Shown piece after piece: positions 1-13,573 of a stretch of DNA of 64,000 bases. Made by a program: the position numbers and the translations under genes. The number at the start of each line of letters is the position of its first letter. The stretch's first letter is position 1. A model generated the notes under the pieces. That model was not told the origin of the DNA. It was given only the letters and a program-made list of their open reading frames with translations, and did not search any database. This stretch comes from Alviniconcha marisindica (taxonomy: Eukaryota > Mollusca > Gastropoda > Provannidae): contig JABMCL010002768.1 in assembly GCA_018857735.1 (NCBI GenBank), positions 169,501 to 233,500 on the forward strand. The letters are read 5' to 3'.

Positions 1-356
1 TACCAGCTATTTGTGTGATGTACCAGTTGGGTGTGTGATGCACCGGCGACTGGGTGTGTGATGTACCCATTGCATTGGTAAGGGAAATGCAGGGTGTGAT
101 GTACTAGCTGAGTATGTAATGTACCAGCTGGGAGTTGGATGTGTACTAGCTGGATGTGTGATGTACCGGCTGGGAGTTCCATATAGTAGCAAACAAGACA
201 CAAGGCGTGATGTACCGGATGGGTGTGTGATGAACCAGTTTCTGTGTGAGGTACAAGATGAGTATTTGATTTACCAGATGGGTGTGTGATGTACTAGTTG
301 AATGTGGGATGTATCAGCTGAGTGTAAGATGTGACAGCTGGTGTGTGTGTGTGTGT

Positions 357-412
<56 letters not shown>

Positions 413-540
413 TGTGTGTGTGTGATGTATCAGCTGGTTTGTGATGTACCAACTGAGTGTGTGATGTACCAACTTGGTGTGTGGTGCACCAGCTGGGTGT
501 GTGATGCATCAACTGGTTGTGTGATATATCAGCTGGGTGA
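1..540. repeat. Degenerate ~20-bp minisatellite with embedded (GT)n
   Basis: Imperfect tandem copies of a unit like GTGTGATGTACCAGCTGG run from the window edge to about 540, with a (GT)n tract at about 340-425. The array is cut by the window start. Reading frames here are repeat artefacts. Confidence 0.9.
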
Positions 541-619
541 GTGAGGTACTAACTTGTGTGGCACAGACCTGACATATTCTACTAGACTGTCGTCGAGCTT
601 TACCAAATGTCCGAATAGC

Positions 620-1440
<821 letters not shown>

Positions 1441-2440
1441 TACGAGTTCGGTGTGTGATGCACTAGCTGTGTGCGTCATGCACTGACAAAAAAGAAAAGA
1501 AAAAAAAAGGCAAAACAAAGTGGTGTACAAACTGGGAGAGTGTTGTACTAAGCGGCTGGGTGTGTGCTTTACTAAGCACCGTGTGATGCACCAGCTGGGT
1601 GTAAGACTTACTAAGCTAGATGTGATGCACCAGCTGGGTGTGTGATTTACTAAGCACGGTGTGATGCACCAGCTGGGTGTAACTTACTAAGCTCAATGTG
1701 ATGCACCAGCTGGGTGTGTGATTTACTAAGCACGGTGTGATGCACCAGCTGGGTGTGCGATTTACTAAGCACCGTGTGATGCACCAGGTGGGTGGGTGAT
1801 TTACTAAGCACGGTGTGATGCACCAGCTGGGTGTGCGATTTACTAAGCACCGTGTGATGCACCAGCTGGGTGTGTGATTTACTAAGCACGGTGTGATGCA
1901 CCAGCTGGGTGTGTGATTTACTAAGGACGGTGTGATGCACTAGCTGGGTGTGATTTACTAAGCACGGTGTGATGCACCAGCTGGGTGTGTGATTTGCTAA
2001 GCTCACTGTGATGCATCAGCTGGGTGTGACAACAGCTGGTGTGTGGTATATTAGCTGGGTGTGTGGTGTCAGCTGATGTGTAACATACCAGCTGGGTGGT
2101 TGATGTACAAACTGGGTGTGATGTATCATTTGTGTGTGACTGATGTACCAGCTGGGTGTGATGTACCATTTGTGTATGATGCACCAGTGGGGTGTGATGT
2201 ATCAGCTGGGCGTATGATGTACAGCTGGGTGTGTGATGTATCATCCGAGTGTCTCGGTGTGTGTAATAATGTACCAGCTCTGTGTGTGTGTGTGTGTGTG
2301 TGTGTGTTTGTAAGGGGGAAGGGGGGGATTCACTAGCTTGGTATATAATTACCAACTGAGCGTGTGGTGTACCAGCTGGGTGTGTGATGTACTAGCTGCA
2401 CGTGTAATGTACCAGCTGGTGTGTGATGTGCAATATCTGT
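1441..2440. repeat. ~37-bp minisatellite related to the 1-540 array
   Basis: Units alternate GTGTGATTTACTAAGCACGG with GTGATGCACCAGCTGG, about ten well-conserved copies between 1,560 and 2,010. They decay into the ~20-bp unit of the first array towards 2,440. A short (GT)n lies at 2,280-2,307. Confidence 0.9.
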
Positions 2441-2540
2441 GATATATAGAATAAAGACAAGTAGCCACAAATGGAAAAGGTATAATCAAATCGTACCCCA
2501 AAGTGCTATTACTGAAACAGTTGGGGCCAAACCTCAATGT

Positions 2541-2925
2541 TGAGAACCACCATTCTAATACATTTTGGGCTGATGTACACTCCTTCTCGGCAGCTCCGCT
2601 CTTCTGGAGACACTCGAGTGTTCAGAATACAATCCTTCTGCATGAAGTCCGGTGCTCAGCGCTCTTTTTCTTACCAGTCTCCAGCTATCTGGAACCAACT
2701 CCCTGTTTCTGTCCGTCAGTTCTTTAAGATCTTCCTTAAAAACCATTCTCTTTTCAAAAACCGTTACTTCAGTACCATTGCCTTGAAATATGCGCGCGCG
2801 TGTGTCTGTGTTGTATGCATTGAATCTTAGAAACTTGCATATTTAAAGAATGTGTAAGCGCTTAGGGCCTGTGCGGGTTAGGTGCTCTAAGTACTCACTG
2901 ATGTTATTATTTCAGGCATATGGAA
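2541..2925 (+). mobile_element. CR1/L2-like LINE, 3' end fragment
   Basis: The frame from 2,537 encodes the typical C-terminal tail of a CR1/L2-type LINE ORF2: TPSRQLRSS near 2,580, then FSYQSPAIWNQLPVSVRQ and a K-rich end, stopping at about 2,830. The 3' UTR contains a short GTGT-rich stretch and ends with a GCGCTTAGGGCC / GTGCTCTAAG motif before TTATTATTT, shared with the LINE tails at 7.9 and 39.6 kb. No endonuclease or RT core is present, so it is a dead 3' fragment. Family placement is from memory of such proteins. Confidence 0.75.
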
Positions 2926-3031
2926 ATTTGTTAGAAAAGTACATTAAGAAAGGCCAGAGGAGCTCGTTTCCCGCCAGATCCACGGGATCATTGCAGACCG
3001 GTCCCACCGTTGACCTTTATATATATATATA

Positions 3032-4760
3032 TGGGTCATTCTCCTGAAAACTGGACCAAAGAGGGTGCCGCTTTCCCGATAAAATAAAAATAAAAATAAA
3101 ACATGATTTTTTTAAAACTGTAACTATATTTCTGATGTAATGTGTTTGGAGAAATAAGGGAAATGCCACAATGGGTAAATGCATCATTATTTCTTGTGCT
3201 GTGAGCCTTTTTTGGTAAAAATCGTGACATTTTCACGGCCGCCATTTGTGACATGGCTATGGGAAGGTTAGCGGGTGCATCCCATTAGAGCGAGTTTCAC
3301 ACCTTTTTTAAAAGCGGAAGTCTGAAAACTATCAACTATCTCCAGATAATCGATTGACTTATTATTGACCTTATTGCAAAAACCAAGAAACCAAGAACCA
3401 AGTCAATAACTAATATACGATCCAGTCGATAGAGGTATCATTTGAAATGTAGCGATGGCTTTCCTTTGTTTGTTGTGGACAACGATACAGTGTCATCAAC
3501 ACCAGCCATATCGTATGCTTATTTATTCAAAACAACAACAAGACTGAATGTAAACAAACAGACGGGTGTTTGAAACTCACATGAATATCTGGTAAATTTC
3601 TGGTGACAACGATCTCACATATACAAACAAACGAGTCTTTAAAAACATGAACTCATGTCGATGACAACGATCTCACCAATGTGCTCTTATCAGCACAAAA
3701 AACACACATTCACGTGCGCTCTTTTTGGCATGAACACGCGCTCTTATTAGCATGCGAAATGCGCTGTTACAGACGCCGCTTATTAACGATGCGCTCTTTT
3801 CGATGTCTCCGAGGTTAGCTGATTGCAGATATTTCCTTGGAATCGTTCATGATGGAACAAAAACAGGTTTCATGAGAAAGAAAGGAGGTCAGTTCTTACA
3901 TACAAATGGTATTTATTGTGTGTTGCTTGCTATTAACAGCTCCAAACAAAAGAAAGATAATCAGTGTCTGGCACGTTACCGATGGTGTCTTCTGAGTGTG
4001 TATCACGATATTGTGACTTGTTCACAACGGAAACTAAAGAACTTTCTTTCTTTCATCAGCTTGGTAGATAACCACATTTCACCTTATTTTTAATGCTTGT
4101 TTGATGACATTAGAGTAGATACGAAATAAATTACAGTCATTTCTTCAGGGGTGGTTGACGTGGTGTCTTACAATGGTGTAACGTGCGAGCACACAAAATA
4201 ATTATTTCTGCTTGTACCATTGACTTATTTCGACCTACCCTAACGTACCAATCCACATCAGCTGACTTGCGGCAGTAACGTTTGACCTCTTTGTGCGATA
4301 TGACTATTTCTATTATATGTTCTGAACTGCTGATTTTGGGGGGCGACCAACTTAGTTTGACAGTGCATGTTTATAAGCTGGAGTGTCTTGTGAAAAGGTT
4401 GTTTTGCTGTATTCAGTGAAGTGAAGGTTCTGAACTTCAGTGAATGTTTGCCCGGACAATATCTCTGATCGGTCAAACTTAGTATGGTGATGTATCATCA
4501 TCAGCTAGAATATCATTCAGAAATATCATTTTGCTATGTTCAAGGTCAAAGCCACAATCGTTTCTACTAGATCTTCAGAAATACTGAAACTTTTGCAACC
4601 CAAATTAGTTTGATGGTACATCATCACAAGACAGGGTAAGACACCGTGAAAAGATTTTCTTGCTTTTACACAGGGCGTGAGACAGAGAATATGGCTTGGG
4701 TGACTGTGGACTAGATTGCTGCCACTCTTGGCTGTCCAGATATCTAAAGCAGGGGTCAAC
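3032..4760 (+). mobile_element. DNA-transposon-like repeat, copy 1 (one end missing)
   Basis: It starts after a TA run with TGGGTCATTCTCCTGAAAAC, the terminal repeat of the copy at 58,321-60,787, and is largely the reverse complement of that copy. Versus copy 2 it has about 560 extra bases (about 3,267-3,828) and lacks about 580 bases of the TGACCTTGACCTTGA-rich part. A small frame at 3,752-4,093 shares the segments GIVHDGTKT and FMRKKGGQFLHTNGIY with copy 2 (60,390-60,584, minus). The other terminal repeat is missing: homology stops at about 4,760, where a 33-bp minisatellite begins. Superfamily not assigned. Confidence 0.7.
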
Positions 4761-5105
4761 CGTGACCTGGCTGTCTGACTTCGTGCTCTCAACCGTGACC
4801 TGGCTGTCTGACTTCGTGCTCTCAACCGTGACCTGGCTGTCTGACTTCGTGCTCTCAACCGTGACCTGGCTGTCTGACTTCGTGCTCTCAACCGTGACCT
4901 GGCTGTCTGACTTCGTGCTCTCAAACGTGACCTGGCTGTCTGACTTCGTGCTCTCAAACGTGACCTGGCTGTCTGACTTCGTGCTCTCAACCGTCACCTG
5001 GCTGACTTCGTGCTCTCAACCGTCACCTGGCTGTCTGACTTCGTGCTCTCAACCGTGACCTGGCTATCTGACTTCGTGCTCTCAAACGTGACCTGGCTGT
5101 CTGAA
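4760..5105. repeat. 33-bp minisatellite at the broken end of transposon copy 1
   Basis: About ten copies of a 33-bp unit containing GACCTGGCTGTCTGACTTCG. Thirty-three is a multiple of three, so 120-154-codon frames stay open on both strands. They are not genes. The array starts exactly where homology to transposon copy 2 ends. Confidence 0.92.
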
Positions 5106-5145
5106 CCAGAGACTGTCATCCTGGTCGGTCACTGATGCAATGTTG

Positions 5146-5179
<34 letters not shown>

Positions 5180-5207
5180 GTTGTGTGTGTGTGTGTGTGT
5201 GTGTGTC
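5146..5207. repeat. (GT)n microsatellite
   Basis: GT repeat with one GGGTT interruption. A second GT tract of about 50 bp lies at 5,671-5,721. Confidence 0.95.
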
Positions 5208-5664
5208 TGTGCTTCCGCGCATGCGATACCAATCTTAACCGTTTTCTTTTAGTCGAAGTAATACGTGCTTGCGCGCTTGCGTGGGTGGGACTGTGTGCGT
5301 GTCTGTGATGCACATTTTAAGGCAGTTATTTAATATCATTTTTTACTGGTTTCTTTTCAAGTCCGTCATAAATTTTATAGGAATTAATAATTACATTTTA
5401 ATTCTTCATCCAGCAACAGTAGTAACTATTCCTTTTTTAGTATGCGTTATTATTCTCCAAGGTTTATTCTTCTAGTCATAACTGTTCCATTTTAGTCGGA
5501 GCTGACCTTTTGCGATCCTCCATAACGCATGCACTACAAAAGTTTGTATGCAACTGTAACTGGCTGTGACTTGGGGGTGGCTTGTTTCAGTGTCAGTGCA
5601 GTCACACAAGTCGAATGTGCCGGTCCGACTGTGCGAAACTGCCAAAATGTATGGCACGTTAGCG

Positions 5665-5723
<59 letters not shown>

Positions 5724-6345
5724 CTTACACTGCATGAATAAGATTGTTTATTGAAATCATTATTTCATCATTGACTTTTATACATGGCAAATTGCAATAC
5801 TTTGTTTGTAATGCACCGAATGGATAGAATGTCACCAAGACAAATTATTGCGCACATTTTAATGTCACTGGCGAATAAATATCCTTGTACATCTTTCAGC
5901 TAATGAAAGCTATGTAAAACTGTACAAGACTAACTCAACACACCATCAACTGTTACAAGATCACCACTCAATACTTAGTTACCGCCACTAGCACTATTAA
6001 CTTATTTACCCAAACAGCAAACTAAGTGTGTCGTACCACACCAGAAAATTAATTAGACTAATCAATATTTGCATGTTTTGTATCGTAGCACACCAGAAAA
6101 CTATCAACTAGACTAATCAATGTTTGCATGGGGAGAATTTCTGGCATAGTTCAGGAGCTGTGTGAGAGTCGAGGTGGCCGTCCTGAGCTGTCCGTCCTAA
6201 CGAGCCTTCTGGTTTTTGTGGACGTAAAGAATTATTGAACCGTGCTTCGGCATTGGTCACAACTTGTCCCTAATATGTCAACTGACATCTGAGGACATTA
6301 AGCATCACTTCATCATCTGGCAATCGAAGCATGCGATTCTATATC
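5208..6345. other. Intergenic sequence without a recognised gene
   Basis: Apart from the GT tract at 5,671-5,721, the only structure is a direct duplication around 6,030-6,130 (ACACCAGAAAA ... ACTAATCAAT ... TTTGCATG twice). A stretch near 6,205-6,240 (TTTTTGTGGACGTAAAG) resembles the SINE tail at 10.1 kb. Confidence 0.5.
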
Positions 6346-6540
6346 CTGACCTACTCAAAGCTTAAAGGGGAGTTTTGATAGATTTCGTCTCAGCAGTCTG
6401 GCATATTATTCTGACCTACTCAAAACTTAAAGGGGAGTTTTGATAGATCTCAAGTCTCAGCAGCCTGGCATATTATTCTGACATACTCAAAGCTTAAAGG
6501 GGAGTTTTGATAGATCTTAAGTCTCAGCTGTCTCTGGCAT
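6346..6540. repeat. ~70-bp tandem repeat, 3 copies
   Basis: Three copies of a block with CTTAAAGGGGAGTTTTGATA followed by TCTCAGCAG and CTGGCATATTATTCTGAC. Confidence 0.9.
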
Positions 6541-6624
6541 GGCAGTCTAAAAACCCTTTATGATAACACACCGTAACAGGACTTTGTAGTTTGACGGATT
6601 ACTTGTTTGAGGATTCCCATGATG

Positions 6625-7200
6625 GGTAGCTAATGCTGAACATGCACTTGGCTTTGACCAACAACGTCATGCTCAACACGAACCAAGCTACACGGGTAGC
6701 TAATGCTGAACATGCACCTGGCTTTGACCAACAACGTCATGCTCAACACGAACCAAGCTACACGGGTAGCTAATGCTGAACATGCACCTGGCTTTGACCA
6801 ACAACGTCATGCTCAACACGAACCAAGCTACACGGGTAGCTAATGCTGAACATGCACCTGGCTTTGACCTACAACGTCATGCTCAAACACGAACCAAGCT
6901 ACACGGGTAGCTAATGCTGAACATGCACCTGGCTTTGACCAACAACGTCATGCTCAACACGGACCAAGCTACACGGGTAGCTAGTCCTGAACATGCACCA
7001 GGCTTTGACCAACAACGTCATGCTCAACACGAACCAAGCTACACGGGTAGCTAGTCCTGAACATGCACCAGGCTTTGACCAACAACGTCATGCTCAACAC
7101 GAACCAAGCTACACGGGTAGCTAGTCCTGAACATGCACCAGGCTTTGACCAACAACGTCATGCTCAACACGAACCGAGCTACACGGGTAGCACTCAACAC
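6625..7200. repeat. 70-bp tandem repeat, ~8 copies
   Basis: Eight near-identical units carrying GACCAACAACGTCATGCTCA and AACCAAGCTACACGGGTAGC. High similarity suggests recent expansion. The 81-codon frame across its end is a repeat artefact. Confidence 0.95.
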
Positions 7201-7714
7201 ATGCTAGATTTGATCACCAACGTCATGTTGACAGAAACCAAGATTTTAGGAAATGTAATGTGTCAAAAATACAACACCAAGTTTAGAATGAAATTTCCAA
7301 CACGTTAAAACTGCAATAAACAAGGCAACTCAAGACCAGCATTATATTTAAATACATTACACTATTACACAACACATGTGATGGCCACATTCTAAAGTCC
7401 TAACACAACGGTTCCAGCACAGCCTCAGACACGAACTCTGTATGTATATCGGCACAAAACATGCAGCAAGACGACAATATTATCAAAACAAGCAAAGCAA
7501 GCGCTCACATGACTCACATTCAAAATCAGGAAATATAATTTACGGTCTCTCTTGACCAGTCTCAAGAGACACAGCAACATAAAACGAACAAAACTTGGAT
7601 GGAAAGAAGACCGAAAAAGATTACAGCCTCAAAATTACACTACAGTTCTCTCTCCTTGCACCAGCTCAGTTGTAATCCTGTATTGGCAATTGCATAATAC
7701 AGGTTGCATCCTTC

Positions 7715-7935
7715 ATCTCAAACTGTCAAAGTATCAAGTCACTTTTTTCCTTCGTCTTTCGGCTTACATTTGAGCATTGTGTGTGGTTGTGTTTGTAGAG
7801 CGTTACTTTATGTAAATTGTTTTGGTAGGACTATGCTCTACATGAGTATAGAATATCATATGTAGGTTAATATGTATCATGTGAGCGCTCAGGGCGTTGA
7901 TGAGCGCATGATAAATGTACATTATTATTATTTCC
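7715..7935 (+). mobile_element. LINE 3' tail remnant
   Basis: A short stretch near 7,722-7,770 can be read as a decayed LINE C-terminus (SIKSLLFS-like), followed by a 3' UTR ending GAGCGCTCAGGGCG ... ATTATTATTATTT at 7,880-7,935. That ending matches the GCGCT ... (ATT)n ends of other CR1/L2-like copies here. The coding part is too decayed to be certain. Confidence 0.45.
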
Positions 7936-8500
7936 CTAGAATGACTTCCCCTGATCCAGCGTGTTAATTTGACTTTGTCTCTACACGTCAGGCTAGTTTA
8001 GTGTGTCATGTGTGCTGCACAGGACCTGGGGCCTTATTGGGTTTTATGGACAGTACTTTTATATCATACATGTATGTAAGCCTCGGAAGTGGCTAATTTC
8101 AGCTTCTCTCTTCCTTTTTTGTTTGTTTTGCACAGCATAAAAATCCTGTAACGTGTGAAAAATCTCACTTGAAAGGAAGTGCCGATCTTAGAAGTTTTGT
8201 TCAATCCAAAAATACTGGACTTTTTCCACTTTAAATTCATATCCATACCATTCTCATGAAAAGCCATGATGTGCATAATTCTAAACGTTATTTACCTATT
8301 TATACATTGATATAATTACGTGATCTATCGAACATCAACACCCATTAACATCTTGACATGGAACGATTCAAACATCTTGACACGGAATGATTCAACAGTA
8401 AGGGTGGAAGCCAATACTTATGCTTAGCAGTTTTATGGGAAATAATAGGGAGGAAAAAGGTAAAAGAAAACGGACAACAGCAACAAAAAAAAGGAGAGAG

Positions 8501-8563
<63 letters not shown>

Positions 8564-9151
8564 AAGGTGGCATACACAAATCCCACAGCCACACAATGGA
8601 GAGGAGAGGAGAGACCGTCAGTGTGGCTGGCCGAGGTCAGCACTACTCCATTAGTTGGATCCAGCTCTTTCCCTTAGTGAACATATTGATGTTGGGATGT
8701 ACGCATGCCATTTTGTTGAAAAAAAATCCATGCATCTGACAATCTTGTGTATCTTATACTTGCTTGTGTGTACCGTGCACTGTTTGATGTTGTGATTTTG
8801 CATCGTTTTGTTGCTGAATGAAAACTGACGCTGTTGTATTAAGCATGTTTAGCGTCTCTGAAAACTCCAAAACAAGAAGTTTATAATGGTCTGCTGTACA
8901 ACACTGCGTTGAAATGGTGCTGGGAAAGGGAGGGGATGAAAGACAGCTGATGTAAAGACTAATTCCACAGCAGGATCACTCAGCTATCAACTAGATCACT
9001 CAAGTGGGCCCACCTTCATGGATGACCTAGATTCTGGGACATTGGCTCTGACAAAACAGGTCTCTGGGAACAATAATAAGACATTATTTATGGTGCCCCA
9101 TCTCGTAAGAGCCCAGAGCGGTTACAAAGACATAAATATACAATCATTTCA

Positions 9152-9204
<53 letters not shown>

Positions 9205-9825
9205 TACAAATGTATGCAGTACTGGTGATGGGTTGGTACAATGAGAAGAAAATGACAGATCAGTATGCAGTAGAGGGTTACAAAAAGAGGCATCCTATTA
9301 ACATTACTTATTTCAAACAATCGGTTTTACCTCTTAGATCATCCTGTGCTTATCCACTCTGTGACACACAATAATTATAGGAAGGTAACAAACAAGTCGC
9401 AAACATAAAGCAACAAGTGAGTGACAAACAGACTATGGTTGACAAACAGACATTATTATGGTTGATAATATACCGAATCTGATAAGAAGACAGGTTAGGT
9501 CACTTTTAACTTTTGGTTGTATGCTTCAAGGCATTTTTTTGTTGAACTTTTTTCTCAATGCACATAACTGAGGCCATTTTTCTCACCTTACTCGACTTCC
9601 CATATACTACAGCAGCTTGGACTTTTTCCATTTTCAATCAATATGTCAATAAAATTTAGTTCCTTTGTGTGTAAATCTTTGTTCATGATCTGGAGGTCAC
9701 AACCATTTCATTTTTATCTATGGTAATCATTATTTACCAATTATACCAAGTTCAAATTTGACCTAATACAAATACTCCATCACTAACATCCTTTCGTGTC
9801 ATTTCATAAATCATTTATGGATCTC
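7936..9825. other. Intergenic sequence with (GA)n and (CT)n tracts
   Basis: No gene recognised. Holds a (GA)n tract at about 8,495-8,560 and a (CT)n(CA)n tract at about 9,150-9,202. Frames of 83-118 codons here are either microsatellite translation or lack any domain. Confidence 0.6.
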
Positions 9826-9829
9826 AGTG

Positions 9830-10150
9830 AGCCGGTTCGGCCTAACGGTAAGGTGTTAGGCTGGTAAGCAGAAGGGCTTCGGCTCGATTTTGCTGAGGCT
9901 CTCCTTTCTCTTCAAAAGGCAGTGGTTTGTGGACACCATCTTGTGACTTTGTCCCTCACAGTTAATGAAACATTAAAATGTCTCTCATCGATGCCCACCT
10001 TAACACAGGAGTCATTCTAGTGGTGACAGAGTAGCAATAGGTATATATAATCTCCCTTTTACCCCACCTCCACACCCCCTTCCCCCATTCTCCCTGTCCC
10101 TAATAAACCTTGTGGTTTCTGTGGATGTTAAGTACCATGTTTACTTACTT
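9830..10150 (+). mobile_element. tRNA-derived SINE
   Basis: The head at 9,830-9,905 has an A-box-like CGGCCTAACGGTAAGGTG and a B-box-like GGCTCGATTTTG at tRNA spacing. A body with no coding capacity follows, then a tail with AATAAACCTTGTGG and TTCTGTGGATGTTAAG. The tail passes directly into the 58-bp array that follows. Confidence 0.6.
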
Positions 10151-10735
10151 ACTTTCGCCCCTCTCCCTGTGGGGTTTCTGTGGACGTTAAGCACCATGTT
10201 TACTTACTTACTTTCGCCCCTCTCCCTGTGGGGTTTCTGTGGACGTTAAGCACCATGTTTACTTACTTACTTTCGCCCCTCTCCCTGTGGGGTTTCTGTG
10301 GACGTTAAGCACCATGTTTACTTACTTACTTTCGCCCCTCTCCCTGTGGGGTTTCTGTGGACGTTAAGTACCATGTTTACTTACTTACTTTCAACCCTCT
10401 CCCTGTGGGGTTTCTGTGGACGTTAAGACCATGTTTACTTACTAATTTTCGCCCCTCTCCCTGTGGGGTTTCTGTGGACGTTAAGCACCATGTTTACTTA
10501 CTTACTTTCGCCCCTCTCCCTGTGGGGTTTCTGTGGACGTTAAGCACCATGTTTACTTACTTACTTTCGCCCCTCTCCCTGTGGGGTTTCTGTGGACGTT
10601 AAGCACCATGTTTACTTACTTTCGCACCTTTCCCTGTGGGGTTTCTGTGGATGTTAAGCACCATGTTTACTTACTTTCGCCCCTCTCCCTGTGGGGTTTC
10701 TGTGGACGTTAAGCACCATGTTTACTTACTCAGCA
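10151..10735. repeat. 58-bp minisatellite grown from the SINE tail
   Basis: About ten copies of a 58-bp unit with CTCCCTGTGGGGTTTCTGTG and ACGTTAAGCACCATG. The unit is a modified copy of the last ~58 bp of the adjacent SINE (GTGGTTTCTGTGGATGTTAAG), so the array arose by tandem duplication of the SINE 3' end. Confidence 0.85.
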
Positions 10736-11200
10736 TTATGAGCCGGTGGTCACTGATGAGCTACTCTAACACGTCTGACCTAGGAAACCAACAGAATAAT
10801 GGTCCGCACCAGGATCAGATTTTTGATAACCCCTCTGCTCTCTGCTTAGCATTGTGGGCTAAATATTAGATTGAGCTGGGTGGGAGGGGGATGAGGGGAT
10901 ATGATGCACCCTATAGGCTCTTTATGAAGGGAGTAGGACTCGCTCCTTCTCTCCCCCCCCCCCCCCCCACTTCTTTTTTCTATTAGATTTATTCTGTTTA
11001 AGGTCTTCTAGATCTAAATATATTATAATGCCTCAACATTTATTTGCTTGTTTTTGTTGTTGTTTTTTGCTTTTAGTTTTTTACACTTTGACCTAAAATT
11101 AAATGTGAGGATAACTGACATTTTTTCTTGAATAACATCAAAGTCACAAACATCCTAAAAAACAACAACTTGTAATCTGCTCTGTGCTTAACAATCAGTC
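10736..11200. other. Spacer with C-homopolymer
   Basis: No gene seen. A run of about 18 C lies at 10,952-10,969. Confidence 0.5.
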
Positions 11201-11310
11201 TTGGTCTGAAGTTGATCAGAAATGAACTTAACAATCAGTCTTGGTTTGAAGTTGATCAGAAATGAACTTAACAATCAGTCTTGGTTTGAAGTTGATCAGA
11301 AATGAACTTA
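11200..11310. repeat. ~40-bp tandem repeat, 3 copies
   Basis: Three copies of a unit with AACAATCAGTCTTGG and GTTGATCAGAAATGAACTT. Confidence 0.9.
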
Positions 11311-11403
11311 ACAAGAAATGTAATTTTCAATTTCAACTGTTTTACGTGGCCATTTTCTTACAATATGGTCAAAATAACTGAAAGCGGTCAATTGTCAATA
11401 CCC

Positions 11404-11445
11404 ATCAGTCAACCGTGATGGTTATATCAAGGTGATATGAATGCA
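11404..11445. mobile_element. Relic of an I-like LINE 3' tail
   Basis: CAGTCAACCGTGATGGTTAT and TCAAGGTGATAT match, with few changes, the 3'-terminal sequence of the minus-strand LINE near 44,640-44,690 (CAGTCAACCATTACAGTTAT, TCAGGGCAATAC). Only this end is present. Confidence 0.45.
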
Positions 11446-12019
11446 TAAAGCCCAGTTAGTTTATACCATTATCATGCATTTACCACATAGCGTTGAGGAA
11501 AGCTGCAATGTTGTAAGATGCAAACACAAAAAGGTTCAAACAAACGTTTATTTAACACAGACACACAGTATGAAACTTGTCAGTGAAATCCCCTTTATCA
11601 AGCCACAAAATGACACTTAAACACCAGCAGTCATTCTGTTTCAGATGTTTGCTGTATTGTAAGATCAAAACACACAAGTGGTTAAACAGAATGCTTATTT
11701 ACCCTTTCCTTGCTTGTTTAAACAGAATGCTTATTTACCCTTTCCTTGCTTGTTTGTTGTTAACCTTTAATGGCTTTGGCCATGCCAAGCACTGACCTAA
11801 CATTAACCATTACACAGACTCACAATTTGACATGCATGAAAATCATACATTACAAAAGCACACCGTTTTGGCACGTGTGAAAGAAACATGATCAAACAAT
11901 CAAACAGTAAGAGACTGTGAAAGGCCTATAACATCAATCACACTCAAGCAAAATGACAACAAGAACAAAAGACTATCACGATACACGACTTGCATGCCAT
12001 CGCAATTTGTGGACACAGG

Positions 12020-12250
12020 TAATGCATAACAAATCAGGTAATTCATAACAGATCAGGTAATTCATAACAAATCAGGTAATTCATAACAGATCAGGTAATT
12101 CATAACAGATCAGGTAATTCATAACAAAAAATCAGGTAATTCATAACAGATCAGGTAATTCATAACAGATCAGGTAATTCATAACAAAAAATCAGGTAAT
12201 TCATAACAGATCAGGTAATTCATAACATATCAGGTAATTCATTCATAACA
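12020..12250. repeat. ~19-bp minisatellite
   Basis: About eleven copies of AATTCATAACAGATCAGGT, some with an AAAAA insertion. Confidence 0.95.
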
Positions 12251-12309
12251 GATCACCGATGACAAAAAATACACCTGTCAGCAGCAGGCTCTGGTGAATA
12301 ACAAAGCAC

Positions 12310-12945
12310 AACGCACACTGTGTTTATCAAACACAACATGCACTGTGTTGATCTATGTCAGATCATATCAAACACAACATGCACTGTGTTGATCTACGTC
12401 AGATCATATCAAACACAACATGCACTGTGTTGATCTACATCAGATCAAGCACAACACACACTGTGTTTATCAAACAACAACACTGCACTGTGTTGATCTA
12501 CGTCAGATCATATCAAACACAACATGCACTGTGTTGATCTACATCAGATCAAGCACAACACACACTGTGTTTATCAAACACAACATGCACTGTGTTGATC
12601 TACATCAGATCAAGCACAACACACACTGTGTTTATCAAACACAACAGGCACTGTGTTGATCTACATCAGATCAAGCACAACACACACTGTGTTTATCAAA
12701 CACAACATGCACTGTGTTGATCTACATCAGATCAAGCACAACACACACTGTGTTTATCAAAAACAACATACACTGTGTTGATCTATTCTAAGTCAGATCA
12801 AGCACAACACACAGTTTTATCAAACACAAAATGCACTGTGTTGATCTAAGCCAGATCAAACATGACACACACTGTGTTTATGAAACACAAAATGCACTGT
12901 GTTGATTTAAGCCAGATCAAACATGACACACACTATGGATTTTGA
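12310..12945. repeat. ~60-bp minisatellite of alternating half-units
   Basis: About ten copies of a unit with CACAACACACACTGTGTTTA and ACACAACATGCACTGTGTTG. Each half contains a partial palindrome (CACACTGTGT). Confidence 0.92.
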
Positions 12946-13532
12946 AACTGTACCTTTGGTGGAGTTTACATACCCTGCATAATTTGCAGAATTGCATGTG
13001 GAGTGAGAGTTGTAGGTGAGTCAGGTTTTGTTGTTGTGCTTGTGTAATCTCTTCTGAGCACTGGTTAGCTCCCTCCTTGATTCTGCACAGGCGCTTTGGG
13101 CCTCCTTCCCTTTCAGACAGTTAATGAGAGGGAAAACTGCCACAATACTATACTTTAAACAAACAAAAAAACTATTACCATACAGGGTTTAAACACAGTT
13201 GAAAAAATTTCAACACAAAAGTGGCTCTGAGAATTTCTCATGGCTGTTAAAAAGAATGCATCTTTCTGTATGACATTTACCTTCCAAAGAACTACAACCC
13301 ACAACACACACAAAAATCTTTACTGCAACAATCAAATAATTAATAACACAGGAAATCCCACAACAGATTTGTGTCATTATCACAGTCAGATAATTGACAT
13401 TATCACAAAAAATACCAAAATTTATTGTCATTATCACAGTCACAAAATTTATTGTCATTATCACAGTCCACTGTGCTAATACCAGAATTTATTGTCATCA
13501 CAGTCCAGTGTGTTAACTATCAAGCAGAAGAC

Positions 13533-13573
<41 letters not shown>

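Noticed and set aside
4526..5058. Frames of 120-154 codons (STKSDSQVT, RARSQTARSRL)
   Set aside because: 33-bp tandem repeat, open on both strands by unit length.
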